64,000 nt of DNA, from NCBI GenBank assembly GCA_921293015.1, contig OV121081.1:61831022-61895021 (forward strand), in the 5' to 3' direction. Origin of the DNA: Phorcus lineatus. Lineage: Eukaryota > Mollusca > Gastropoda > Trochida > Trochidae. The notes under the pieces are model-generated. The model was not told the origin of the DNA, made no database searches, and was given only the letters and a program-made list of their open reading frames with translations. Shown piece after piece: positions 45,663 to 58,282 of the stretch. The position numbers and the translations under genes are program-made. How positions within the stretch are numbered: position 1 is the stretch's first letter; every line of letters begins with the position of its first letter.

Positions 45663-48080
45663 CTGAAATAAATTGAAATAAGATAAATTTAAGAAATTAT
45701 TTACAAATGAAAAGTAACCCTTCTCATCCTTTTGGTTAAACGAAAATCCAATTTCTAAACAATGTATCTATCAAGAATCTCTCTGTTAAATTTGTTTTTT
45801 CAATTTTCCATCTTTAATGAAAACTGACTAAATCTGCATCTTTGGGCATTTATAAAGTGCAGTTGGCTGATCTCTAGCTGTAGATATTGTGTATCAGTTA
45901 AACAGCTGTCTTTATGGTGTGTACAGCGGATTCACTCTTTATGGGAATCCTTTCGTGATAAAAGCAGTTTTAAAGACATGGCTATTTCATGACATAATAC
46001 ATATCTAGCTTTTGGAATATTGGAGTACCTTGTTCTTTTTTGTTTTTGAATTTATGTTTGGGTTGTTATTTTTTTGCTTAATTTCTTTTCGGATACATTT
46101 ATCATCCTTTTTTCTGCAAGAAAAGCTTGATTTTCTGGATACCATCTTTATTGTGAAAATGCACTATGTTATACAAGTCTCTCTTCCTTTTCTTTTGGAT
46201 ATCTCTTCTAGATGCCTTTCCAAAATTTCTTTTCCCATAGAATTATTGTCAGGGAATCATGGCTTTAAAAGGCAATAAAATTGTGTTTTCTGTCCAAGTC
46301 CTGAATCCTTTCAAGACTGTTCTTGAAAGACAGAGATTCATCTTTCAAATCCAGTGGTTTCCAGTATCAAAATGGACATAGGTCAGCTGGTCGGACAGTT
46401 TGTTTACCTCCCTGTCAACACAGTTGGTCTGGCCGGTCAATACTGGATTTTCCGCCCTAGTTGTCGCATCTGCGCAGAGTTGTTTCCGGCATAAAAATCA
46501 CGTGACCTGAGGACAAGCTCACGGGCAAAATGGCGGTTTTCTACTAGAAATTCACTGTCGTGTCGAGAAATTTGGGAGTAAAATCACGTGCTTTAGGAGA
46601 ATGCAAAACAAACCAAATTGGGTGTGTGGATAGAGCAACGTCTCAATAAAAACATACAATTTAATTTTGGAACATGTAAAAGCATATTATAAAGATATTT
46701 CAATTTAAAGACACCCATCAACTTACGTGTAAATCATTACTTTTCAGCGGTTAATTATGGCTATTTTCTTTTTATTTTAATCCTCACTTTTAGAATAACG
46801 TTTTGTCTTTATTCTCATATATGGGTATCTTTTTTATATAATTTGAAAAAAAAAAAAATCAATTACATTATACACCTGGATATTTGCACCCTGTAAGAGT
46901 AGTACTGTACCATGCACTTTTTATTTATCTCGATGTTTTCATGAATTTTGGCAATAAATGTTTTAAAGATCAACAATATTTCATGGTCATTGTTATTATT
47001 AATGTCAAAACGATTCTTTGTAGCTCTAAAATGTGAATTGAAGGTTAAAAAGAATTTGTGATAATTCATGTTCAGCTGAAGAATAGTCTTTTAACGGTTT
47101 TAAGATGCATATATGTATATTAAGGGATATCTCAATAGGACACTTTGTGATTTTCTAGAACTTTCATTTGGTTTTCTTGATCATGATATTAATTAAAGAC
47201 ATCTCTCAGATTCATACCAATATATAAAATACATTTGTTTTCAATAATAATCGAACATCACTCTTACTCATATTAAGTAGATGGCAAGACCGAAATAGCA
47301 TATGTATCATTTACTAGAATAATAGTTTCTCGAAATGAGTTTTTTTTACTTTGCACACGTTAAATTACACGTGGAATTGTATGTGCAGTTTGAGGTAAGA
47401 GCAAGTCATCAACATATATTAACAATTTTAAAAACCAAGATACAATATGTAAAGTTATTTTCTCCCCCTTCAGAAAGCTACTCTGAAAAATAGGCCTACA
47501 TTTCTTTAGGCAATGTCTCCTACAATTATTTATATTGGGAAAATATTCCTTCAATCCAGAACAGTTAATGTTTATAATTCTATCTTTATTTCTAAAAAAA
47601 ATTATATATAACGCTGAGGAATGAGGCCCAGTTTCGGTTTTATCTAAGATGATATTTTTTCATGAATAAAAGACTAAAGGGCAACTTGATGCATATACAA
47701 ACATATCATACACAAAACTTATATAAGACAGCGAAACCATGTACGAAATCTCAATAATGACCGTAGGGGAAACATTTATTCATTTTTTTGGTATATTATA
47801 CTGTATACGTATGCAAGTCTTTCCTGTACATTTTTGTTAATAAAAGATACAAATTAAACATTTTAAATATGGCCTACAGTTGAAATTACACATATGGTCT
47901 TGAAATTATAAATGACTTGAATGCATTTAATTAGTCTTGTAGTATAATTTGCATGGTTGAATAAAAGATATGATATAAGCCTATATCGGCTTATAACTTT
48001 CTTATATATTTAAAAGGGATCATCGAAAACAAAATTCCTGTTACTTTCTCTTCTCTATCGGGGTCAAATTCAACATTCGG
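45663..48080. other. Intron; CpG-rich spot near 46.4-46.6 kb
   Basis: Mostly AT-rich without supported exons. 46380-46610 stands out: it holds a TCTGCGCAGA NRF-1-like half-site, two CACGTG E-boxes (TCACGTGACC near 46500, ATCACGTGC near 46585) and AAAATGGCGG at 46527. This combination looks like a promoter, but the ATG there is followed by a stop within six codons. Confidence 0.4.
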
Positions 48081-48257
48081 TCACAAATACACATTGATAA
48101 ACGTAGCCAAACTATTTTTCGATATAAAGACGTCTATTTTTCGTTTTTTATTTAACAAATATTTAAAAGCTGAGGCGGAGAAAGAATCTAAATCGTCTCC
48201 GCAAGCAACGATAGCCATGTTGCTAAGACTAAGCTTGACCCAGCTCTCGTCCGCCAT
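48081..48257 (-). CDS. Candidate minus-strand start exon (58 codons)
   Basis: On the minus strand, ATG at 48257 (context GGTAATGGCGG, T at -3 and G at +4) opens MADESWVKLSLSNMAIVACG followed by DDLDSFSASAFK, a CpG-rich, coding-looking stretch. It then becomes AT- and Lys-rich and stops at 48081. A splice donor somewhere after residue 30 is likely if this is an exon, but no strong one is visible. Just upstream (48265-48300) is TCTCACGAGACTCCC, close to the TCTCGCGAGA core-promoter element. I do not recognise the protein. It could be the first exon of a nested antisense gene or of an unrecognised transposon. Confidence 0.3.
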   Translation of the reverse strand: MADESWVKLSLSNMAIVACGDDLDSFSASAFKYLLNKKRKIDVFISKNSLATFINVYL

Positions 48258-48418
48258 TACCGGTTTCTAGGGAGTCTCGTGAGATCTCGCTTCCCTCGGA
48301 AAATGGCCTATTAGGAGGTCAATTTCAAGGTCATTATAGAGCCAGCAGAACACCCATTGAGCAGGAAGTGGAATCAATGGTAGAATGTAAGGAACATATA
48401 TGTGAGAATTGGCAATAG

Positions 48419-48637
48419 GTGAGGTTAGGTGATATAGGGTTTAACGCCGCTTTCAAGAGTATTTCACTTATATTGCGGCTGCTAGTATTATTGCAGGGAG
48501 AAAGCCTGCAACACCATTGTGGCTATGAATTACAGTGAAACCATGGGTGGTACTGCACTGAAATTCAGTGTAGTATTGTACCCAAACCTGACTACGTGTA
48601 GAACAGTTCTCTACTGCAAAATTTGGCAATACTAATT
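48419..48637 (-). mobile_element. SINE copy, 5'-truncated
   Basis: On the minus strand it runs from TTGCAGTAGAGAACTGTTC through the family body to AAGTGAAATACTCTTGAAAG, CGGCGTTAAACCC and a CACCTAACCTC tail. The tRNA-like head is missing. The 3' part is well preserved. Confidence 0.9.
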
Positions 48638-49404
48638 CATTTTGTATTGTATGTCTAACGTGTGTTGTGGTCAGTCAGTATCATATTCAGAGCTTGAGAG
48701 AGGTATGTTACCCATATCATGAGTTTGATAGTCAGTCAGTCAAAATATTGAGTTTACTAACATGATTTTATAATCCCTGAAAAATCGATTTGTGACTGTA
48801 GTTTTATTTTTCAATGTTTTCAGTAAAGAGAATCAGTATAAAGTTGTAAGGTAAAGTCCTTTTTTCTTTATAGTCTGAAATTTACAATTTATGAAATCAA
48901 TTTTCTAAAAAATATCCCCTTAAGTGTTTATTGTTTTCTGGACATCTTTAGGTGTCTCAATTTTCAGACTGTATGTTTTTAAGTGCTGCGCCATTTTCAA
49001 AAACATACCCTAACATAATATCTTAATGATATCATATTATGATGTTGTCTATCACTCAACTTCAAAGTTTTCATTCTTTTCACTCAAATTCCATTTTCAC
49101 TTCCTAGTTTTATGTCCAGCCCTTCGCTGCAACTAAACTTATTCAATCCAAGTCAAATTCTATGATTTCAAAGTAAACATGTTTTCTACAACTAAACCCT
49201 GTAACTGTATAGAATGTCTATTTCCATGGCATTTCCAGCCCAATGGCTGCAGCCCAAACCAGTCACATACAGTTATGATAGACTGTACCCCTAATCCCTG
49301 CTAATGATGGATTTGTGTTGGATGGTAAAGATAATGAGTTAAGCTCAGGCCTGGCACTTCCTCTACAAGGTGTAAGTGTGTTTCCAGGACCAGCTATCAG
49401 CACC

Positions 49405-49800
49405 TCACTATTAGTCTTATCAGGGGGATAAGCCAGAGAGTTTGTCTGGAACTGGGCTAAAGAAAGTGAAAAATCTGACTAAGTCTAGATTTGTGGTTTG
49501 TGCTATAGTTAAAAGCCTTACCCATCTGAATTCTCCTATTTGGGTGATGGACAAAAGAGTCTGTCTTGAACTCAGATGCCAGGGAAAGGAAATATTGAGG
49601 ATCTGAACCAAGTCTAGATTTCAATGTGTTGTGTGCTTAGGGCTATAGTTTAAAGCCTTACCAAGTCTTACATGTCCTATTAAGGTGATGAGCGAGAGAA
49701 ATTGTTTGGATCTCAGACACTAGGGTGATCCAGAAAATATTTAGAAACTTGGGACTAAGTGAGAGCTAAAGTCATCCTAATCAAATCTAGATATAAATTT
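49405..49800 (+). repeat. Decayed tandem repeat, about 130-bp unit, three copies
   Basis: Units share GTGATG.(A/G)C.(A/G)AGAG, TTGTCTGGAACTC, AAGTCTAGATTT, TGTGCT..GCTATAGTT.AAAGCCTTACC and TCCTATT. They start near 49420, 49545 and 49685. Confidence 0.75.
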
Positions 49801-50464
49801 TTCTAAAGTCATCTCGGACTCTTGAGCAAATATTAAGGGAGCCTCTTAAATCTTTTAAATCAGTATATCAGCTTAATAAAGTCTTGATCAGATATATCTC
49901 AAGCACTATAAGTCCAATATTTGTTTTTATAAATCAAAACATACTAGTTGTGATTGGTAAAAAGTAACTAGTCTTCAAGGCCATAGAACATGAAAAAAGT
50001 AGTTTCCCTAAAACATCAAATAGAGTAGATAGAAGAAGAGGTCTACAAAACATTAACAATACAGAGAAGTACTGTTGGTCAATGGCACTAAGATCAATAT
50101 GACATTAAGATGTCTCAGTATTCAAAATCTGTATGGCAGATACAGTTCATAGAATAAGAAAACGCTAAGACACTCTAGAGAAAGTTCTTTATCGCCTCAA
50201 TGTGGCATAATCTCCTCTCCAATTAAATGAGATGAGCGGTGTGGTGATGAGAAGTGGGGTGGTTAAGAATGGAAGAGATAAGATGCTGAGGGAAGCGAGT
50301 GCATTCATACTGTGGAGGGAGCTGTGAGAGAGGGGGTAGTCTAACCCACAGACTGTTATGCTTTGATAGTTCTTTATATTCTAATCTTAAATTCTACTTA
50401 GCTGGAAACATAACCTCTTGTAAAGCAAGTCTAAATTTGGATGAAAAACAAATTTCCTTTCTCT

Positions 50465-50576
50465 GAGGTTCCTTTCATGTATTTAATGAATGTTAATTTT
50501 TTTAAGAAACTAGTCACAGAACTCTATGTTGATATTTATGTTTAATGAATTTTCATTTTATAAAGAACTAGTCACA

Positions 50577-50615
<39 letters not shown>

Positions 50616-50640
50616 CTTATAAATATCCATTTTTTAAGAA
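50465..50640 (+). repeat. Two-copy duplication followed by a (TA)n tract
   Basis: TTTAATGAATGTTAATTTTTTTAAGAAACTAGTCACAGAACT is repeated (with changes) about 75 bp later, ending ACTAGTCACATAACTA. A (TA) dinucleotide run (50581-50609) and a third partial unit follow. Confidence 0.7.
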
Positions 50641-50664
50641 ATCATAGTATAGAAATGGAGTAAA

Positions 50665-50682
50665 GGGGGGGGGGGGGGGGGG
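50665..50682 (+). repeat. Poly-G tract, 18 bases
   Basis: An uninterrupted run of 18 G. Single-base length errors are likely here. It can in principle form G-rich structures. Confidence 0.97.
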
Positions 50683-53600
50683 TAGCCAGGTAGATAAGGC
50701 ATGCCTAAGGAATTAGGGCCAGTGTTTCTTGTTACTAGTTCCTTGGATTACTCCAGACTGGGTGATCATCTTCATCTGATCTAGGTGGCTGGGTCTAGTG
50801 GGTCTGTAGACTTACATGATGTTATAGTCCCTAGTTTTATTTTTTCAATGTTTGGTACGAAAAAATATATAAAAGAGTCCGGAATCTTACTTACCGGGTA
50901 AATTCAGGCTATGACGACAGCGATTAGACTTGCCAACTTTCTTGAAGGATGGCTCCTTTAATTTTTGCCCAAGGGTCTGGATGAAATACTTGTTGACCTG
51001 TAGTGAGCTTAGCTAGTCTTGAGTGTGGCTCAAGTCTCATTATCTATTTGGAAATTTGACATAGGACCTAGTATTCTTTGAAAGAGTGAAAACTTTATAA
51101 ATCTAATTTGATAATGACTCAATTTAATCACCTTCCATTTCATGCTTCCAAATAAAGGATTTGGTTACTAACAAATATCCACATATTTGATCATATAACT
51201 CATAAAACATTTTATGGATAAGGTAAAAGGTTTTTCAAAAAAGAACACATTTTGCACTTGTCCCCTCTACAAATATGAAAACCTTGAAAAGAATAGCTAT
51301 CTATAAGTGAAGTTTGATGTTCCTAATTTATTTTAGAACCCTTTTAAAACTTGGTTAAATTAATAAAAGAAGTGATCTCATTCTTGATATCATTCTTCTC
51401 CAACAAAAATTTCACATCTGCGAAAGGTAATATCCCAAAACATTCTTTGTGGTGTCTTTTGAACCATTTCTATACCTTTGACTGTCATCTAGCCTCGATT
51501 AAATGTGACTTCTGTATCCTTGACACGTATTATCTCAGGTGTTTCTCTTCTTGTTTTGTATCATTCTGAGCTCCATTGGGAATCTCCCAGTATCTTCACG
51601 TGACTTATTTAATCATTCAGTGACAAAAAGGAGAAGTCTCTAAATAAATACCAGATTTTCATGAAGATTTTTCTTATATTATCATCTGGTTTATCATTAA
51701 TTCTTATCTTTTCTTTTCATAACAAATTTGATAGATTAATTTGAAAAGTTTTGTTTTGAAAATGATTGGAGTAGGTTTTACAGGGTCATCACAGGCTTGC
51801 TTTATGCTTTATCTTATACTATTCACAGAACTCTAAGCAGTGTTTGAAATGAGCTGAATTTTTTGTGTCCAAATTGTGCAATTTGCCAGTTTTAAAGCCC
51901 ATTAACAGACCAAGACAAAAGTAAGTTACCACGTTACAAGTGGTTGAACTGGCCTTGCTATATTGATGCCATATATAAATGATGTCATATATAAATGATG
52001 TGTACGGGAAAATCTTTCAGGCGAACCTTTTTTGCTGAGCTCAGATTAAGTATAATGGTGGCAGACATCCCTGTTGACCAGAAAACTCCAGACAGCCCTA
52101 TTTACCAGATAGCCAGGAATTGGTAGTCAATAGTAACTGGGAGACTAAGTGGCACCAGTCTTGAGTCACATGGGAAGTGTAGTATAAAGTGGTCAGCATG
52201 TGATATTTAGCATTTAGTGCTCAGGGGGACCCTATAGTTGGGAAGGAAATAAAGGTCAGGGGTTCTTCAAGTAGACCCACTCAGAACAACATGCACTCTT
52301 CTGATTTTGTAGATAGAAAAGTCATTCACTTCCTGTATATAATGTGGTGAATATTAGGAATAGGTGATATGAGGTCTCAACGCCACCTTTATGGGCATCT
52401 AGATCGTGACACAGCAGCTTGCATTTGTACAGAGGAAAACCTGCAAGACATGTTGAGATGTTTGTAAAAGAAACTTAATTTGAATTCTGATTTTCAAAAG
52501 CATTGTGCACACATTTTGATGTTGGAGATGGTTTTACAACACAAAACAATTATAAAGCTCCGTAATTCAAGGTCTGACCATTGGTTTACTCAAACTCTTG
52601 TACATATAATGAATTTTGTGGCACTGCTTACCCATTTCAGTTTGGTTGGTGTTGTGGAGGGAGTAAAGGTCAGGGTACCTCAAGTGAAGCCACCATGAGA
52701 ACAATGTGCACTCTTCTGATTGTGGAGATGGAAAAGGAGTACATTCCTGTCCAGCCATTGTTCTTTTACATAGAGGATAGTTGGCAGGAGTTGAGCTAAT
52801 GCTTAGTGTCTTTATATTAATGTTTAGGTTCATTTGTTGGCATCAAGTTTATAAAAAGAGATGACACAACACTTATTCACTCTCAGTTTAACTATTAAGA
52901 GATAGGTCAGTGTCAAACAATGATAAGTGATCATTTAACAGGAGGCACAACTAGTCAACAAATGCATGCCTAATCTTGAGGTTGTCTCGTGGTAAAGGTG
53001 ATTATCTGATTTTTTATATTCCATGACCTGCAGGCAAAGGGTTAATTAATCAATTTAATCAGATTGATTGATTTGATTGTTATGAATATTTTTCAAAATA
53101 TTATTTTTATTATTATATAAATTCAGTTGCATATTAGAAATTAGAAAAAATTGGTGCTTTCAAGTGAAGTGTTAATCAACCAATAAAATCAATCAGATTA
53201 TTTGATATGTTTACTATCAACTTTTGGTTTAAAGAATGTTTTACTCATTATATAAACTGAATTTCATATCAGAGTTAAGATGCAGAAGCCAAACTTCATC
53301 TTATTGCAACAAATTAAGCAAAGCTATTTAGGCAAAGTACTAATTTTCTAAATTGATGTTTTGAACTCCGCTTTAGTTTTTTCATGTTTACATGTAAGAG
53401 TTATGTACTTTGCCTCTGGATAAAAAAAATCTCACTCTATATATATCTATATACACACAATTTATGCCAAGGTCTCCTAATCAATGGCTAATGGAATTAG
53501 GTGTGAGATTATTTTCAGGTGCTTTTTCCCCCAAAAGTTTTATTTATGGCCAATACTGGTGAATGGTGACTCTTTATCACAAGTATGAATTAGCAACAAA

Positions 53601-54461
53601 TAATAAAAAAGATTATTTTTAGATTTTGAAAAAAAGAGAAAAGAATACCTCTGATCATGTCCCAGCTAAATACTGTATTTTTTATGCTTTTTGTTTTACC
53701 ATAGGTTTTCAAGTATGTTTGGAGAACAAAAAAAATCCGAAACAAATCTCTTAAAATGGTTACAATGGTTATAGCTGATACATCCTTGCAAACATTTTGG
53801 AAAAAAGATAAGTTACTCGAAGAGCTTTCTGTGAAGCGGAATTTCCTACTGTGAATCTGGACCTAATTATAGCAGGTGACTAATTAGTTTTGTTAGTAGG
53901 ATGAAATCGCTCACATGTGATCTACAAAGAATCACGAGGCGTGTATCCACCTCTACCTACATCTCACGTTGCGCTCGGCAACAGGTAGATAAATAAAAAT
54001 CACTTTGATCGCAATCTTTGAGCTTCTGCACTCTCAAAGTTTCAAGTTACGTTGTATTAACTCTTAACATGTTATGTATATAACGTATAACAGACCAACA
54101 ACTTGGACTCAAATTTTAAGATTTAACGAGGTTCTTTGAAGATTTGTGTATCAAGAGTTTTGAATCCCGTCATTGGGTCAGTAATTTTGTCTCCTCTTAG
54201 AAATTGTTATTGTTAAACAAAGTTTGCAAAGGGTGCATTGAATCCTGAATCACTCCACCACATCTTCATCTCTGTATATAAACACTTCTTTGATCAGGGA
54301 TGGTTTTCCTAACCTCCGGGAGGAATTAATGGCACTGATTAAGATAATAACAAGTGACAACTTTGTAATGATCAGAAAGTAAAGCAATAGCTACAATCAA
54401 GGTCTGCTGTTGAAGCAGTAAGTGCCAATGCCTACTGTGTGGCCCAAGTGCATCACCACAA
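50683..54461. other. Intron or distal sequence, no gene seen
   Basis: No supported exon. It includes a direct repeat pair at 52250-52325 and 52665-52736, and a CpG-richer patch at 53870-53970. The rest is AT-rich with frequent stops. Confidence 0.5.
52250..52736 (+). repeat. Direct repeat pair, about 75 bp, 415 bp apart
   Basis: 52250-52325 and 52665-52736 share AAAGGTCAGGG, CTCAAGT.(A/G)A, CCAC...AGAACAA, TGCACTCTTCTGATT and TGGAGAT.GAAAAG. Both copies end before unrelated sequence, so the unit may be older and longer. Confidence 0.75.
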
Positions 54462-54575
54462 CAGGGCCCAGATTTTCGAAGTTCACTTAGCGCTAAGATA
54501 GTTGTAAGTACCATCAATTAGCATTTGCCGTACGACTATCTTCGCGCTATGAGAGCTTTGAAAATCTAAGCCCTG
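54462..54575. repeat. Palindromic MITE-like hairpin, copy 2
   Basis: CAGGGCCCAGATTTTCGAAG on the left pairs with the right end CTTTGAAAATCTAAGCCCTG. The inner arms TTAGCGCTAAGATAGT and ACTATCTTCGCGCTA are complementary. The family is the same as 18887-19001. Confidence 0.82.
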
Positions 54576-55060
54576 GTTACTAAATTAAAAGTCTGTGATC
54601 ATTGTGATTAAATTTGCAATGACCACTGGAAAAAAAGAACTATCCTATATTACGGAAGACCAGAAGTCTCAAAACCACTTACAGGACTAACAGCAGTGCA
54701 GCTATATAAGCACTTTTTTGTTGCAATTTAACCAATACTTGATGACTAAGTTTGATACCTGCCTGCAAAGGGTTAAACTTGTATGTCAGTTCTGACAGTG
54801 TTCAGTGGTATCAGAAGAATGTTCACATGGTGAGATCCGGTTCTTTGATCCTAACGGAACTTCCAGACCTTGCACAAGGTGCAGTCATTGGCAGGTATAG
54901 GTATGTAGGTCAAGTGTTTTGAATACTTAAGTGAAATTGAAAATTGGTTGTTTGATTAGAATTTCCTTTCGATTCTGATATCCAAAAATTGAAATCCAAT
55001 GAATTCAAGGTATTCTGCTTTCCTACAGAACCATTGTCAGTGTCTGTACATTCTATAAAA

Positions 55061-55330
55061 GCTTGTATCTGTGTTAACTGTAGTTGAAATGAATACAAAC
55101 TTGTATCAAGTTTACATTTGTTGTAAAAGATACAAGTTTGTATCTGTGTTAACTGGAGTTGAAACGAATACAAACTTGTATCAAAGTTTACTAAAGTTGT
55201 CAAAGATACAAGTTTGTATCTGTATCTTACTAACGTCAAAGATACAAGTTTTTATCTGTGAACACTGGTTTCGAAATGAATATAATCTTGTATCCGTGTT
55301 TACCTGTGTTACATCCTGGTATCTATGTTT
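55061..55330 (+). repeat. Tandem repeat, 75/76-bp unit with internal palindromes
   Basis: Units start at 55061, 55136 and 55212. Each contains TTGTATCTGTGTTAACTG.AGTTGAAA.GAATACAAACTTGTATCAA and ends with AAAGATACAA, so GATACAAGTTTGTATC palindromes form across unit junctions. Later units are shortened and diverged. Open frames on both strands result from the periodicity. Confidence 0.85.
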
Positions 55331-57019
55331 ACCCAAGTTGCTTTAAATACAGGCCCATATCCATGTTTACCTGTGCTGGTAACGATCTCTGCTACCTGAG
55401 TTACCTGTATCCCTGTTACCTGGCATGTCTCCAGACTCGTGAGTTTCCCCTGACACTTCCGCCCATAAATCAGGGGTCAGCTAATGATTGGTGCTGCTGA
55501 CAGAGACCTAATAGAACCGCTTCCACGCCTGCTGCCGTCTGCTCCCATGGATCAGCTGCTAAACTCATTCCAGTGATAGATCACTTTCTGGAGGGGAGAA
55601 ACACCTTATGCTGAGGGACTTCTACAAGAAACCTGTGAAAATATCTTCTCTTGCTTTGTCAGAAAACCTCTATAACATGTTTGGTGTTTTGGAAAAACTA
55701 AAATTTATTCCTCGTTTTTTTAAATCTTTAAAATTTCTTCTTCGTCTGAGAAAGTTTTCTTTTGTATCTTTCAGTTTTATCTTAGCTGGTTTGCGCTTTT
55801 GATTTAGAAGTTGAAGTTAAAAAATTTGACAATGTTTTAAATCATTATGATAAAGGATTTCTTAAGTTTTCATTTTGAGGACATGAAAAACCACTTCTTA
55901 CAAAAAGCTAGATTTGTAGATGTGGGGCAAATCATATCTCTATGAGATGTATGTTGTAAAGGTGGCTTCTGGAAGAAAGTACTGAAACGGGAACGAGGTC
56001 AGCCATGATATGCTTCTTGTAAAGTGATCTTAAAGTGAAACCACCTGGGGGAGCGTAGGAAAGAATAGGCTTTTGATAGGGAAAATATGACCCAATAAAT
56101 ACCAAAAAACATTTTGCAGGAAACGTACTCTGGCCTGTAAATCAGAAATGGTTGCTTTTGCTTTTGTAACATAATATCATTTTTGACTTCATTGTTGTAA
56201 GAGAAAGAAGAAACAAGAATAAATCACAAAGTTGCAAAAAACGTAACCCTTTATGTGTCAATGCTCTTTACCTTGGCAAGCCTAATTGGTGCTGATACTA
56301 ATCCCAGATAATCAACTTGCATTCAGAAATGATCTCAACTTTGATTGAGATGATTAACCCTTTATCTCGTTATGTAAAATCCTAGAAATTGTTCATAGCC
56401 CTAATAGGTAAGTATTTCAGTTATGATACGGTATGCATAAGCTTTAATACAACTACCAAAAAAAAAAGTTTCTAAGAAGTTCTAAATTTCTTATAAGCTG
56501 CAAATGTGTCACATACATCCTTACATTGGAGGTTTTGAAATTAGAAAACTTTCAAACTCTTTTTGCTTAAAGTGCCCAAACTTCATCAGCAATAGGCATC
56601 CATTATTTGCCAGGTCTATAATGATGCTGAACTCAAAGACTTCTGAGCGCTTATTAGTCCTAATGGTCATACTTGACTGGCTGAATGAAGAATATTCCGT
56701 AAGTAATTAAATCATCTTTACACCCTTAATCAAATAGGCACATAGAGGCTGAGAAAGCCTTTTTAAACATTCTATAGTTTTATACTTCTGCACTTACCAA
56801 CACGAGAAAAGATCATTTCAACAAACACCATAGCACAGCTATACTAGAGGAATCTGTTTTCCGCATGAAGTGAGGATATTTTTGTCTTTCCACATCCCAA
56901 CGAGTAGCCCAGTTGTAGAGATTACATATCCGCCACAAAAAAATCATATTTTGTCTGGAGATTATGTTGCTGTTTTCATCCTCTGTTTATTCTCCCCCTG
57001 TCACTTTTATTCTCGTAAG
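55331..57019. other. No gene seen; a GC-richer patch at 55.4-55.6 kb
   Basis: 55420-55590 is GC-rich (CTGACAG acceptor-like, CCGCTTCCACGCCTGCTGCC), and one frame stays open for about 26 codons. However, no convincing donor follows, so I do not call an exon. The remainder is AT-rich. Confidence 0.4.
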
Positions 57020-57090
57020 GATTCGGGGAAGAAAGAGAAAGTTGTGGTTGAAGCAGCAACAAGCTTTACAGATGAGCTGACTTTGGGCAG
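57020..57090 (+). CDS. Weak candidate downstream exon of the RhoGEF locus
   Basis: A phase-0 start (fitting the phase-0 end of 41194) after a TTTTATTCTCGTAAG tract, 23 codons plus two bases, ending GGGCAG|GTTTTT. The reading DSGKKEKVVVEAATSFTDELTLG is charged and coding-like against the background. The acceptor is AAG rather than CAG, and the donor is weak after position +2. It may be a chance open frame. Confidence 0.22.
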
Positions 57091-57890
57091 GTTTTTGTCT
57101 GTGTGTGCTGGGTTCTTAACTTCATTGTTTACTTTGTAGGAAAAAGTTTTGAAGAATTGTGTCAAGCACCATTAAGATATTTTACAGGTACAACATTAAC
57201 CCCCTTGATGCCATAAGATATCTTTGTGGTCCTATGTAGTTAAGTCTTCAATTTTTTTGGGGGGGCAAAATTTATTACAATGTGCATTGCTTTGTAAAGA
57301 TGTGGTGCTTACTTAATAGAATGATATATTTGAGAGACTAGTTCATGTTACATTAATCAGCATGAAACCACTGGGCTTGATTGGATAAAGATAATACAAA
57401 ACAGTCCTCCGATAAGGAATACAAAAAATGAAAACCTCATCCCTTAAATACATAATAAAGTATTCAGTCATTATTTAGTTTTTGGCCCACTTAAACCATA
57501 CCAACAGTATATACAATTATGGCCTTGGAAAATGTACAGTAATCAATTACTGATAACAGCCGTAACCTCGGAGTACTGAAATCACATAGCAGCTGCTAAT
57601 TATAGCTGTTTCCACCTGAAACCACTTAACAAGAACTTGTTAGCAGGTACATCATAATCTTATTAATCAATTAATTAATGCAGTCTGTGGAAGATTTAAG
57701 CGCTATTGACATTATTACTGGGTAACCAAGGAAAGGACAAGGTGACCCAGAGACAGAAGTGATGATGGTTGTGGAATCATATAGACTCTGTCCAAGTCCC
57801 CTCAATATCTGTTTCTCACTGATACTGAAAATTCAACTGAAAAGAGAAAAAGCCATGCTACTAATCAGTAATTGTGCATATTTTAGTTAT
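57091..57890. other. No gene seen
   Basis: AT-rich sequence; 57540-57640 has TAATTATAG and several E-box-like motifs but nothing firm. Confidence 0.5.
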
Positions 57891-58155
57891 GGGGGCGGGA
57901 TAGCGCAGTGGGTAACACGTTTGGTTATTGATCAAAAGTTCTGTGGTTCAATTCCCGCCAGGGGCTCAGCAACTTGGTCTGCAGTAGAGAACTGTTCTAC
58001 ACGCAGTCAGGTTTTGATGCAATGCTACACTGAATTTCAGTGCAGTACCACCCCTGGTTCGCTAGTTCAAGCCGACGCTGGCAGGTTTCACCGCAATGCA
58101 TAGCCACAATAGTTTTACTGGCTTTCTCCTTGCAATAATACTAGCAGCTGTGATA
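57891..58155 (+). mobile_element. tRNA-derived SINE, 3'-truncated
   Basis: GGGGGCGGGATAGCGCAGTGG at the head, CTGTGGTTCAATTCCCGCC at the B box, then the family body to ACTAGCAGCTGTGATAAG. It loses similarity before the tail. The open frame spanning it is the SINE body read through. Confidence 0.9.
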
Positions 58156-58282
58156 AGGTTTATCAAAATATTCTTCTGAAGACTTACAGTTAGTACTTTG
58201 ATATTTTTAAAATTTAGTGATCCGAATTCAATTAGATCTAATTGAAATAAAAATTTTTTTAATGACATTAGTGGTTGTATAA

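Noticed and set aside
55490-55575. GC-rich exon-like stretch after CTGACAG
   Set aside because: Open for about 26 codons, but the only downstream GT is a weak GTGATA and no similarity is recognised.
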